Positions 1 to 6,233 of a stretch of DNA of 6,639 nt are shown piece after piece. Source of the stretch: JAIPEK01 sp041685935 (GTDB taxonomy: Bacteria > Desulfobacterota > Desulfobacteria > Desulfobacterales > Desulfobacteraceae); contig JAWLES010000132.1 of NCBI GenBank assembly GCA_041685935.1, forward strand, positions 1-6,639, given 5' to 3'. Each line of letters opens with the position of its first letter. Position 1 is the first letter of the stretch. The notes beneath the pieces are model-generated. The model saw only the letters and a list, made by a program, of their open reading frames with translations, did no database searches and was not told the origin of the DNA. Both the position numbers and the translations under genes were made by a program.

Positions 1-573
1 AACGGTCACCGGAATGCCGAGTCTTGCACCTGCGGCGGTTATACTGTATTCTCTGTGCGGAAGTTTTTCTTCATTGATCAGTTCGCCCACTGCACGGCCC
101 AGCCCGGTGGAATTGTTTCCTGCACGGGCGATTGCCCGGTTGAGAAACCGGGAGGTCTCTTCTGCCATGCCGAAATCTCCGGAGTCAAGGGAGGCGTCCA
201 CGTCCTCGGATGTCTTTCCCGCAAGCGCCACCTCAAGATCATGGATGATGCAGGAGCCGTTCATGGAAATCATTGAAAAGACTTTCCGTTCCATGAGGTC
301 AACCACTACAGGGTTCATGCCGGTCTTTACCACATGGCCGCCCATGCCGAATACAACCCTTTTTCCGTTTTCATGGGCGCATGATACCGCACTGATAACA
401 TTGACAATGTCTTTTCCTGCAAGGATCGAGGGCAGGCTTTCCAGGAACCCGGAAAAAGAGGACCCGGCTTTGAAGGGCCGGGCAAAATCATCCATGCTGA
501 CCTTGCTCTTTCTCTTTTCGATGGAGTAGGTTGTCACGCCTTTTATTTCAAGGGGGGTGTCAGGATCAGGCAT
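1..573 (-). CDS. Deoxyhypusine-synthase-like conserved protein, N-terminal part (3' end outside window)
   Basis: The frame is open from an ATG at 573 to the window edge, giving 191 codons with no stop, so the C-terminus is missing. The start is supported by an AAGGA sequence (583-587) nine bases upstream and by an 8-nt overlap with the end of gmhA, a typical coupled arrangement. Visible segments include SIEKRKSKVSMDDF (17-30), VVFGMGGHVVKTGMNPVVVDLM (about 73-94), SMNGSCIIHDLE (103-114), GKTSEDV (119-125) and ITAAGARLGIPVTV (178-191). The glycine-rich stretch followed by a NG-x-x-IIHD-E segment resembles the nucleotide-binding core of deoxyhypusine synthase and its bacterial relatives; this is recalled family resemblance, not a search. 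True deoxyhypusine synthase uses NAD and spermidine to modify eIF5A, which bacteria lack, so the substrate here is unknown. Co-transcription with gmhA is likely. I am confident it is a real gene, less so of the family name. Confidence 0.75.
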   Translation of the reverse strand, partial: MPDPDTPLEIKGVTTYSIEKRKSKVSMDDFARPFKAGSSFSGFLESLPSILAGKDIVNVISAVSCAHENGKRVVFGMGGHVVKTGMNPVVVDLMERKVFSMISMNGSCIIHDLEVALAGKTSEDVDASLDSGDFGMAEETSRFLNRAIARAGNNSTGLGRAVGELINEEKLPHREYSITAAGARLGIPVTV

Positions 574-1135
574 CAAACAGTATCCTTTCGGTGAGGTCGC
601 AGAGAATATGGGCAAGAAAAATGTGCACTTCCTGAATCCGTGCGGTGGTTTCGGAATTGACACAGAAGGCTATGCCCGATCTGTCTTTCAGGAGCCCTGC
701 CTTCCCGGAAAATCCTATTACGTGCAGTCCCTTTGAAAGAGCAGCGTCCACTGCCCTGATTACGTTGGGCGAGTTTCCGCTGGTGCTGATGCCCAGGGCC
801 ACGTCACCTTTTCTGCCCAGGGCTTCGACTTGTTTGCTGTAAATTTCGTCAAAAGAATAGTCGTTTCCTATGCTGGTGAGTACGGAGGTGTCAGTGGTCA
901 ATGCCATGGCGGCAAGGGGGGATCTTTCCAGGCGGAACCGGTTCACGAATTCCGCGGCAATGTGCTGGCAGTCAGCCGCACTTCCTCCGTTGCCGAACAA
1001 AAGGATTTTGTTGCCCCGGTCCAGTGTATCTGCAAGCAGCCCGGCCGCCTGTTCGATTTTTGGTATGTTTTCCTTGATGAATTCTCTTTTGGCTGCAATG
1101 CCGGCTTCAAGAATTTCCGTTATAATCCGGTTCAT
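566..1135 (-). CDS. gmhA: Phosphoheptose isomerase (sedoheptulose 7-phosphate isomerase)
   Basis: This 189-residue cytoplasmic enzyme converts sedoheptulose 7-phosphate to D-glycero-manno-heptose 7-phosphate, the first step towards the heptose of LPS core or other glycans. It is a single SIS domain of the usual GmhA length. Visible signatures are FGNGGSAADCQHIAAEF (47-63), TSIGNDYSF (about 87-95), ISTSGNSPNV (about 116-125) and TTARIQEVHIFLAHI (163-177). By alignment from memory with E. coli GmhA, His58, Glu62, Gln168 and His176 match His61, Glu65, Gln172 and His180, the metal/catalytic residues, so it should be active. The start is supported by GGGAG seven bases upstream. It lies 17 bp after the TPR gene and overlaps the next gene by 8 nt, so it is mid-operon. 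The other heptose genes (hldE, gmhB, hldD) are not visible here. Confidence 0.95.
   Translation of the reverse strand: MNRIITEILEAGIAAKREFIKENIPKIEQAAGLLADTLDRGNKILLFGNGGSAADCQHIAAEFVNRFRLERSPLAAMALTTDTSVLTSIGNDYSFDEIYSKQVEALGRKGDVALGISTSGNSPNVIRAVDAALSKGLHVIGFSGKAGLLKDRSGIAFCVNSETTARIQEVHIFLAHILCDLTERILFDA
583..587 (-). promoter_or_regulatory. Ribosome binding site of the deoxyhypusine-synthase-like gene
   Basis: AAGGA on the minus strand lies nine bases before the ATG at 573, inside the last codons of gmhA. It supports that ATG as the start and suggests translation coupled to gmhA. Confidence 0.55.
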
Positions 1136-1142
1136 TCAGTCA

Positions 1143-1147
1143 CTCCC
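1143..1147 (-). promoter_or_regulatory. Ribosome binding site of gmhA
   Basis: GGGAG on the minus strand lies seven bases before the gmhA ATG (1135), in the 17-nt gap after the TPR gene. It fixes the gmhA start. Confidence 0.65.
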
Positions 1148-1152
1148 GTATA

Positions 1153-2337
1153 TCAGGCTGATTTTGTCTTTTGAATTTCTTCATTCGCCTTTTCAAACTC
1201 AAGGCTTGCAAGGTCATGCTCTTCACGCTTCAGGTGTATCCGGGCGAGCCTCTCCCGGAAAACCGGGTTGGAAGGGTCGATGTCAGTGCTCTTTCTGGCG
1301 AATGTAAGGGCTATTTCTATGTTTTTGTTCTGCACTTCGTACGCCCTTGCAAGGCCGGAAAGGGCTGCGGCATCGGACGGGTTCAGTTTTATGGAGCGGT
1401 TGAACTCTTTTTCCGCCTCTTCGGGCCGGTCCATTTCCAGGAGAATATCGCCCCTGACCCGCAGCGGCGCAGCAGATGAAGGGTCGATCCCGTATGCGTT
1501 TTCAAGGTGGACCAGTGCGGATTCATTGTCCCTGTTCCGGAACAGCAGTTTGCCGAGAAGAAGCTCGATTTCGTATATTCCGCTGTTGATCCTGTTGGCC
1601 CTCTGAAGGGATGCGATTGCGTTTCCGGTCTCTTTAAGCAGGCTGAAAACAAGGCCCAGGTTGTATATCGCCAAAACCTCTTCAGGGTCGATCTGATTGA
1701 TTTTTTCAAACTCAGCCTTTGCGGATTCAAGCCTGCCTGTGACTCCGTAGCAGACTCCGAGGCTGTTGATAAGGTTGATATTGTCCGGCTCGATTTCAAG
1801 TCCTTTTTTGTACTGCAGCAGGGCGTCTTCCACACGGTTCCTCTGGAAGAGACGGTCACCGCAGACATTCAGAGACACCGCATCGAAAAACACTACTGAG
1901 TCGCCGTTGAAAAAACCTGAATGATCCAGGGCCTTTATTGCGCTGTCGCAGGTCTCGGCCGCCGGGTAATCCCGGAAGGGATAAAAACAGGCACCTGCAT
2001 AAACAACAGTCTCAACTGTATCGCCAAGGGATTGTTTAAGGCGGGTGGTTTTTTCAAGGCCCTGGTTCCGGGTTTTATATCCATGTATAACAACTCCGAA
2101 TACATGGTCATCAATTTTTTCATGGAATCCTGTCTCGGCTTCAAAAAAAGCATCCAGCAGGTTGCCGGCTTTTTCCGCCGCATATGCGCCGCTTTCAGAT
2201 GAAGCGGAGATTCTGAACATGCAGCAGACAAATCCGTCGTTTGTGAACGTCGCGTTACTGATCCTTTTTTTAAAGGAGGTGAGCGCCTCCGGTTCCTCGC
2301 CTGAATATACAAGGTCGCTGACATACCGTTCAGGCAT
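1153..2337 (-). CDS. Degenerate GGDEF-like domain protein with C-terminal TPR repeats (start uncertain)
   Basis: From the first in-frame ATG (2337) the product has 394 residues. Residues about 30-153 look like a degraded GGDEF domain: the signature position reads IDDHVFGVVI (75-84) instead of GGDEF, and the C-terminal part keeps the family's pattern, with YAGACFYP (113-120), a CDSAIKAL stretch (130-137) and FFDAVS (150-155). Diguanylate cyclase activity is therefore unlikely; it may bind a ligand or only be structural. Residues about 154-391 form about seven 34-residue TPR units with typical features, such as LEIEPDNINLINSLGVCY (180-197), INQIDPEEVLAIYNLGLVF (213-231) and IKLNPSDAAALSGLARAY (316-333). 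TPR arrays mediate protein-protein contacts. No signal peptide or membrane segment is seen, so it should be cytoplasmic. It lies between selA and gmhA in the operon. The ATG at 2337 has only a poor, distant GGAG, and the frame is open and coding-like upstream, so the real protein is probably 30-40 residues longer. Confidence 0.85.
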   Translation of the reverse strand: MPERYVSDLVYSGEEPEALTSFKKRISNATFTNDGFVCCMFRISASSESGAYAAEKAGNLLDAFFEAETGFHEKIDDHVFGVVIHGYKTRNQGLEKTTRLKQSLGDTVETVVYAGACFYPFRDYPAAETCDSAIKALDHSGFFNGDSVVFFDAVSLNVCGDRLFQRNRVEDALLQYKKGLEIEPDNINLINSLGVCYGVTGRLESAKAEFEKINQIDPEEVLAIYNLGLVFSLLKETGNAIASLQRANRINSGIYEIELLLGKLLFRNRDNESALVHLENAYGIDPSSAAPLRVRGDILLEMDRPEEAEKEFNRSIKLNPSDAAALSGLARAYEVQNKNIEIALTFARKSTDIDPSNPVFRERLARIHLKREEHDLASLEFEKANEEIQKTKSA

Positions 2338-2448
2338 GGCTGTAACCGCGTCTCCACGCCCGGCCCCTGACTTTAGAAAATCGATTTCCTTTGTTGCGAA
2401 TCTGGTTTGGCTGATCGTAGTACCCTCATCTTTTTTCAGTTTAAAAAT
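2338..2448 (-). other. Probable N-terminal extension of the TPR protein, without a standard start codon
   Basis: The TPR reading frame stays open upstream of the ATG at 2337, right through the end of selA. Its translation (for example TRFATKEIDFLKSGAGRGD) looks like ordinary charged protein and would fill the otherwise 98-nt gap after the selA stop (2436-2438). I find no in-frame ATG, GTG or TTG here. The in-frame rare candidates are ATT at 2448, with an AGAGG ten bases upstream, and CTG at 2439, which overlaps the selA stop; they would give 431 or 428 residues. An ATG at 2429 is in another frame that ends after 18 codons. The possibilities are a rare start codon, a frameshift or sequence error, or a true start at 2337. 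Confidence 0.45.
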
Positions 2449-3848
2449 TTTGCCAGAGCCTCTGCAATCACTTTTTCCTCTCCCTCCTGGACGGTCTTCA
2501 AGTCAATTATGAAGCAGTCGTCATCAATCCTCCCTATTACAGGGGGAGTGTTGCTTCTCATTAACTGTTCGATCCGGTCTGCGGATATCGATTTATGCCG
2601 GACCAGGATGCACACGCTGGGAATTTCAAGTGAAGGAAAGGAACCGCCGCCCGGCCTGGAGTTAATCTCGGCTGATTTCACTTCGGTGTCACCTTTGAGC
2701 CGGTTTTCCAGTTCAAGAACCAGTCTGTCGGCCCGGTTAACGACTTCCTCCTTTGGTTCGGTAAGCATCCTCAGTGTGGGAATTTCCTGTATGGCCGCCG
2801 CCTCCTCCCGGTAGAGCCGCAATGTGGATTCAAGGCCGGCAAGGGTCAGTTTGTCGATTCGCAGCGCCCGTGTCAATGGATTGGCCTTGATCCGGTCCAC
2901 AATCTCTTTTCTGCCGAGAATAATTCCGGCCTGCGGCCCGCCCAGGAGTTTGTCTCCGCTGAAAGTAACCACATCGGCCCCTGACGCCACTGCATCCATA
3001 ACAGTAGGTTCCCTGGGCATGCCGTACTTTGAGAAATCAATGAGAGTGCCGCTGCCAAGATCCTCCATTACAGGTATTCCATGCTCTTCACCGAGTTCGG
3101 CAAGATTGGATATCGGCACATCCGATGTGAATCCCTGTATGCTGTAGTTGCTCGTGTGCACTTTGAGAAGAAGGCCGGTATTGTTGCTGATCCCTTCTCT
3201 GTAGTCTTTTAAATGGGTCCGGTTGGTCGTGCCGACCTCCCTGAGTATTCCGCCGCTTTTTGCCATTACATCAGGCACCCGGAAAGATCCGCCTATTTCA
3301 ACAAGTTCGCCCCTGGAAACGACAACTTCTTTTCCGTCCGCAAGCGTGTTCAGGCTTAGAAGCACTGCGCCTGCGTTGTTGTTCACCGCAAGCGCGGCTT
3401 CGGCGCCCGACAGCAGGCAAAGAAGGTCTTCCACGGCAGTGTAGCGCGAACCTCTTGACCCCTTGGTGATATTGTACTCCAGGTTTGAATACCCTGCTGA
3501 AACCCCGGTGATGTTTTTTAATGCCGCTTCACAGAGAATTGATCGTCCCAGGTTGGTGTGGATGATCACGCCGGTGCAGTTGACAGCATGGAAAAGCCGG
3601 TGCCTGTCGGCCTCTTCCGCCTGGAGAGCGGACCGGGCAATCAGGTTTTCCGTTGAAACATCAGCATACTTTCCCATCCTCAAGGCACTTCGGGTTTCTT
3701 CTATGACATTCCTTATGGCGTTTTTAACCACAGTTCCCGGAATGCCGGCAAACCGGGGGTCGCTGTTTGCAAGCTCTATCAGCCTGTCCACCCCCGGGAG
3801 CTTTCTCAGGATTTCATGCTGTTCAGTGCTCTTCATCAGCGGTTTCAT
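2436..3848 (-). CDS. selA: L-seryl-tRNA(Sec) selenium transferase (selenocysteine synthase)
   Basis: This 470-residue PLP enzyme converts seryl-tRNA(Sec) to selenocysteyl-tRNA(Sec) using selenophosphate, in the cytoplasm, as a large homo-oligomer. The length is normal. The N-terminal region has the typical LRKLPGVDRLI (14-24); the core shows NCTGVIIHTNLGRS (90-103), NNNAGAVLL (156-164), SRGELVEIGGSFRVP (178-192), REVGTTNRT (203-211), KVHTSNYSIQGF (229-240) and DLGSGTL (263-269). The motif TFSGDKLLGGPQAG (295-308) carries the PLP-binding lysine at Lys300, matching Lys295 of E. coli SelA. The C-terminal domain ends with the usual RPGGGSFP and PPVIGRI signatures. The start at 3848 overlaps the CheD-HDOD gene by 26 nt; a second ATG at 3836 (residue 5) would overlap by 14 nt, and neither has a clear Shine-Dalgarno, so coupling is likely. 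The next gene is a TPR protein rather than selB, and no tRNA(Sec) gene is visible. Confidence 0.97.
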   Translation of the reverse strand: MKPLMKSTEQHEILRKLPGVDRLIELANSDPRFAGIPGTVVKNAIRNVIEETRSALRMGKYADVSTENLIARSALQAEEADRHRLFHAVNCTGVIIHTNLGRSILCEAALKNITGVSAGYSNLEYNITKGSRGSRYTAVEDLLCLLSGAEAALAVNNNAGAVLLSLNTLADGKEVVVSRGELVEIGGSFRVPDVMAKSGGILREVGTTNRTHLKDYREGISNNTGLLLKVHTSNYSIQGFTSDVPISNLAELGEEHGIPVMEDLGSGTLIDFSKYGMPREPTVMDAVASGADVVTFSGDKLLGGPQAGIILGRKEIVDRIKANPLTRALRIDKLTLAGLESTLRLYREEAAAIQEIPTLRMLTEPKEEVVNRADRLVLELENRLKGDTEVKSAEINSRPGGGSFPSLEIPSVCILVRHKSISADRIEQLMRSNTPPVIGRIDDDCFIIDLKTVQEGEEKVIAEALAKFLN

Positions 3849-5208
3849 CTTTCGGGTTTACAAGGGAGGCAATATGAAATATGCCGCGGGGCATGGCATC
3901 CACCAGCCATTCAATATCCTTGAACGAAAGTCCCAGGTTTTCAAGCGCCTTCCCGGTCTGGGCGGTTTTAACCTTTTCCGTTTCAAGTCCGGTGTTGTAT
4001 CTGGACATGAAGAGATCCGCCAGGAAAACAGTGCTGACCAGTTCTTTGTCATTAACAGCTTTGGCTGGATGGTGGTGATATTTGATCACACTGGTTATGG
4101 AATCGGGCAAGCTCCATTTGCCGGCAAGGTACGCTCCGGCATGGCAGTGTGTGGTTCCGATCATTTTGTTTTCACGGGTCAGGAAATCATCTTTGTCAGA
4201 ATGTGCGTTCCTGAAAAACATCGGGTCTGCTTTTGCCAGATACTGATCTATTACCACTTTGCCGATATCATGCAAGAGACCTGCAGTGTAAGCTTTTGCC
4301 GGGGTGGATACGCCTGTGAGGCTGGAGATCTGTTCAGCTGCCAGAGCGGTGCCCACGGCGTGGTAAAAGAGGCCTCCCTTGCAGAGGGAGTATCCTGATA
4401 TCTCGGGCTGGCCGTAATATTCTTTTACCGCAGCTGTGATTACGGACCGGATCAGAAGGCTTTCCCCGAGGACGAGAATCGCATCTTTCAGGGAGTCTAT
4501 CTTCACTCGTCTTGTGAACAGCGCAGAGTTGCATATTTTCAATGTCCGTGCGCTCAGGACCTGGTCTTTGCCGAGTTCTTCGGCTATGTCCGCAGTGTTG
4601 CGCCCGGGCTCTTCCATCATGCGCAGGAGTTTCAGCGCAATCTGGGGGATGGGCTGAATTTTGTCCACTGTGTCCTCAATATGATCCATAAGGGGCTCAT
4701 AAACACCGGTTTGACTTTTGCCGGTTTCGCCCGGCAGGGGGCAGGGGTTGATTCGGGACCTGCCCTCGCTCATGTCCAGTTCAAGCGTACATGCAAAGAA
4801 TCCACCGGTTTCCCAGCCGGAGATCCGGATTCCTTTGCGCTTCAGTAGGTTGTGTACAATATCTGCCGATCTTCCTCCGAAATCAAGGTTGATGTCCTGT
4901 TCCGTGACCGGGAGCATGAGCGCGCCTCCTGCAACCACCGCTTCCAGTCTTTCCAGGGACGCCCCCTGTTCCACAAGCTTGTCGATTATAAGGGGCAGCC
5001 CGGTGGAAGCATATTTTTCCGGATCCTGCACTTCCCCTGTATATGGCGGTTCCGGCAGAATAAAGTGGGCCAGTCCCCCGACAGCCGCCTGCTTGTCGTA
5101 AAGGGTAACGCCCACGCAGGTTCCCAGCTGAGCCTGGAGAACTTCGTCACCTTTGGGCAGGGTTTTGAAGGTTCCGGCAGGTATATGGTGTTTTCTTTTA
5201 AAATTCAT
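3823..5208 (-). CDS. CheD-like domain fused to an HDOD domain
   Basis: This 461-residue protein has two parts. Residues about 8-158 match CheD, the chemoreceptor glutamine deamidase: QLGTCVGVTLYD (27-38) holds the catalytic Cys31, followed 17 residues later by His48 in GLAHFILP, the same spacing as Cys27-His44 of Thermotoga CheD. AGGALML (93-99), FGGRSADIV (110-118) and ETGG (133-136) complete the fold. The third triad residue (Thr21 in Thermotoga) aligns with Gln25, so deamidation is not assured. Residues about 172-445 are an HDOD module, beginning IEDTVDKIQPIPQIALKLL and followed by HD-type metal ligands: His283, LLHDIGK (His313, Asp314), His356, YHHHP (378-381) and Asp398. Many HDOD proteins have lost these. 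No signal peptide or membrane segment is seen. It is the first gene of the minus-strand operon. A TAA lies three codons before the ATG, so 5208 is the earliest ATG start, although no good Shine-Dalgarno precedes it. The biological role is unknown. Confidence 0.9.
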   Translation of the reverse strand: MNFKRKHHIPAGTFKTLPKGDEVLQAQLGTCVGVTLYDKQAAVGGLAHFILPEPPYTGEVQDPEKYASTGLPLIIDKLVEQGASLERLEAVVAGGALMLPVTEQDINLDFGGRSADIVHNLLKRKGIRISGWETGGFFACTLELDMSEGRSRINPCPLPGETGKSQTGVYEPLMDHIEDTVDKIQPIPQIALKLLRMMEEPGRNTADIAEELGKDQVLSARTLKICNSALFTRRVKIDSLKDAILVLGESLLIRSVITAAVKEYYGQPEISGYSLCKGGLFYHAVGTALAAEQISSLTGVSTPAKAYTAGLLHDIGKVVIDQYLAKADPMFFRNAHSDKDDFLTRENKMIGTTHCHAGAYLAGKWSLPDSITSVIKYHHHPAKAVNDKELVSTVFLADLFMSRYNTGLETEKVKTAQTGKALENLGLSFKDIEWLVDAMPRGIFHIASLVNPKDETADEEH

Positions 5209-5350
5209 TTTTAACCGTTATGTATCTCCGTATAAATAAATTACCAACACTCTTATGTACCATTAAATGCGGTAATCTATCAACTGTTATTTCCTTGTTC
5301 CGAATTCGCAGCGCATTAATTGATCCTTAATAAGCCCCGGGTCTTTATAT

Positions 5351-5388
5351 ACCACTCATGCCCGGATAGCAGACAGGCATCGGGTGGT
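5351..5388. repeat. Interrupted inverted repeat (potential hairpin) upstream of pyrF
   Basis: ACCAC (5351-5355) pairs with GTGGT (5384-5388), and ATGCC (5358-5362) pairs with GGCAT (5376-5380). The two 5-bp stems are separated by a small internal loop (TC against CGG) and enclose a 13-nt loop. There is no T-run, so it is not an intrinsic terminator. It could be an RNA structure, if transcription starts upstream of it, or a binding site for a dimeric protein. Confidence 0.5.
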
Positions 5389-5438
5389 GACGTCAAGCAG
5401 ATCATGGGGTTTTATTTGAAAAGGCTGTGAAAAAAGGT

Positions 5439-5467
5439 TTGAAACAATCTGCAGGGGGTAGTATTTT
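5439..5467 (+). promoter_or_regulatory. Candidate sigma-70-type promoter for pyrF
   Basis: The -35-like TTGAAA (5439-5444) and -10-like TATTTT (5462-5467) are separated by exactly 17 bases. A start near 5474 would give a leader of about 35-40 nt before pyrF. The -35 matches five of six consensus bases and the -10 four of six. This is a pattern match only. Confidence 0.4.
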
Positions 5468-5499
5468 TTCTTTTGTTGACTGAAAACTGAGTTAAAAAC

Positions 5500-5504
5500 A
5501 GGAG
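5500..5504 (+). promoter_or_regulatory. Ribosome binding site of pyrF
   Basis: AGGAG lies six bases before the ATG at 5511, the strongest Shine-Dalgarno sequence in the window, and fixes the pyrF start. Confidence 0.85.
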
Positions 5505-5510
5505 TATTCA

Positions 5511-6233
5511 ATGAAAAGCGGAAAGGATTATATAGTGTTTCCCCTGGACTTTCCTTCCTTCGGTCAGGCTGAGAAATATGTAAAGCTTCTGTCTGACAGG
5601 GTGGGAATGTTCAAAATCGGACTTGAACTCTTTATCCGGGAAGGCCCTGAAGTGATTCGGAAAACAAGACAGCTTTCCAGCGCAGGTATTTTTCTGGATC
5701 TAAAACTCCATGATATTTCAGCAACCGTTCAGCGGGCTGTAAGGAGTGCGGCCGAGCTGGAGGCGGACCTTCTGACGGTTCATTGCGCCTCCTCGATACG
5801 GATGCTGGAGGCTGCTGTCGGGGCCGGGGGGGACAAGACCGGTATACTCGGTGTGACTCTTCTTACGGACAATGATGCACAAACCGTAAGGGAGTCGGGG
5901 TTTTCCGATGCCTATTGGGCCGATCCGGCCGCACTTGTGATGAAGAGGGCTGAAATGGCCTGCCAGGCAGGCTGTGCAGGTGTTGTGTGTTCGGGAAACG
6001 AGGTTCAGGCCGTCAAGCACCGGTTCGGCGCGGATTTCATGGCGGTCACTCCGGGCATCAGGCCTGCCGGCGGGATAGGGGGTGAGGATGACCAGAAACG
6101 TGTCTGCACCCCGGGAAGGGCGGTAACACTGGGTGCCGACCTGATTGTGGTCGGCAGGCCGATCCGGGATGCTCCTGACCCTGAAGAAGCTGCCAAGGAG
6201 ATTGCCGCCGGGATCGATGCGGTGATTTTATAA
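5511..6233 (+). CDS. pyrF: Orotidine 5'-phosphate decarboxylase
   Basis: This 240-residue cytoplasmic TIM-barrel enzyme converts OMP to UMP, the last step of de novo pyrimidine synthesis. The length is typical of the short bacterial form. PLDFPS (11-16) carries the substrate-binding Asp13, FKIGLEL (34-40) holds Lys35, and the catalytic Asp-x-Lys-x-x-Asp array is in FLDLKLHDI (61-69), with Asp63, Lys65 and Asp68. TVHC (89-92), VTPGIRP (179-185) and VVGRPIRDAPDP (213-224), with the phosphate-binding Arg216, follow in the usual order. All key residues are present, so it should be active. A good Shine-Dalgarno sequence fixes the start. It is the only complete plus-strand gene here, divergent from the large operon and convergent with the aspartate kinase gene, and no other pyr gene is adjacent, so it is probably transcribed alone. 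Confidence 0.97.
   Translation: MKSGKDYIVFPLDFPSFGQAEKYVKLLSDRVGMFKIGLELFIREGPEVIRKTRQLSSAGIFLDLKLHDISATVQRAVRSAAELEADLLTVHCASSIRMLEAAVGAGGDKTGILGVTLLTDNDAQTVRESGFSDAYWADPAALVMKRAEMACQAGCAGVVCSGNEVQAVKHRFGADFMAVTPGIRPAGGIGGEDDQKRVCTPGRAVTLGADLIVVGRPIRDAPDPEEAAKEIAAGIDAVIL

Larger units (their letters stand above)
5209..5510. other. 302-bp intergenic region between divergent transcription units
   Basis: No convincing gene lies here. It is AT-rich compared with its surroundings, especially 5209-5350, and must contain the promoter for the minus-strand operon and the one for pyrF. For the operon I can point only to a possible -35 TTGATA (minus strand, 5283-5278), without a good -10 at proper distance. 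Other structure is an interrupted inverted repeat at 5351-5388, a TGACGTCA palindrome at 5388-5395, and a short ATTAA/TTAAT inverted repeat (5315-5319 and 5327-5331, 7-nt spacer) that could be an operator. No riboswitch family that I know is recognisable. Confidence 0.7.

Noticed and set aside
14..529. Long plus-strand open frame of 171 codons
   Set aside because: It is antisense to the deoxyhypusine-synthase-like gene, whose minus-strand frame is open to the window edge, has a ribosome site and gives recognisable conserved sequence; the plus-strand translation is low-complexity and Ser/Pro-rich.
3463..4398. Plus-strand open frame of 311 codons opposite selA and the CheD-HDOD gene
   Set aside because: Both genes on the other strand have strong family signatures here; this frame spans two unrelated genes and has no recognisable motif or ribosome site.
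5219..5283. Minus-strand promoter for the five-gene operon (TTGATA or TTGGTA as -35)
   Set aside because: The accompanying -10 sequences match only about three of six consensus positions, so I cannot name one promoter although one must exist nearby.
5220..5330. Short plus-strand frame of about 36 codons in the intergenic region
   Set aside because: There is no Shine-Dalgarno sequence and no recognisable product; AT-rich promoter DNA easily yields such frames.
5404..5430. Eight-codon ATG-to-TGA frame upstream of pyrF as a leader peptide
   Set aside because: It has no ribosome site and no following attenuator hairpin with a T-run, and it lies before the candidate pyrF promoter.
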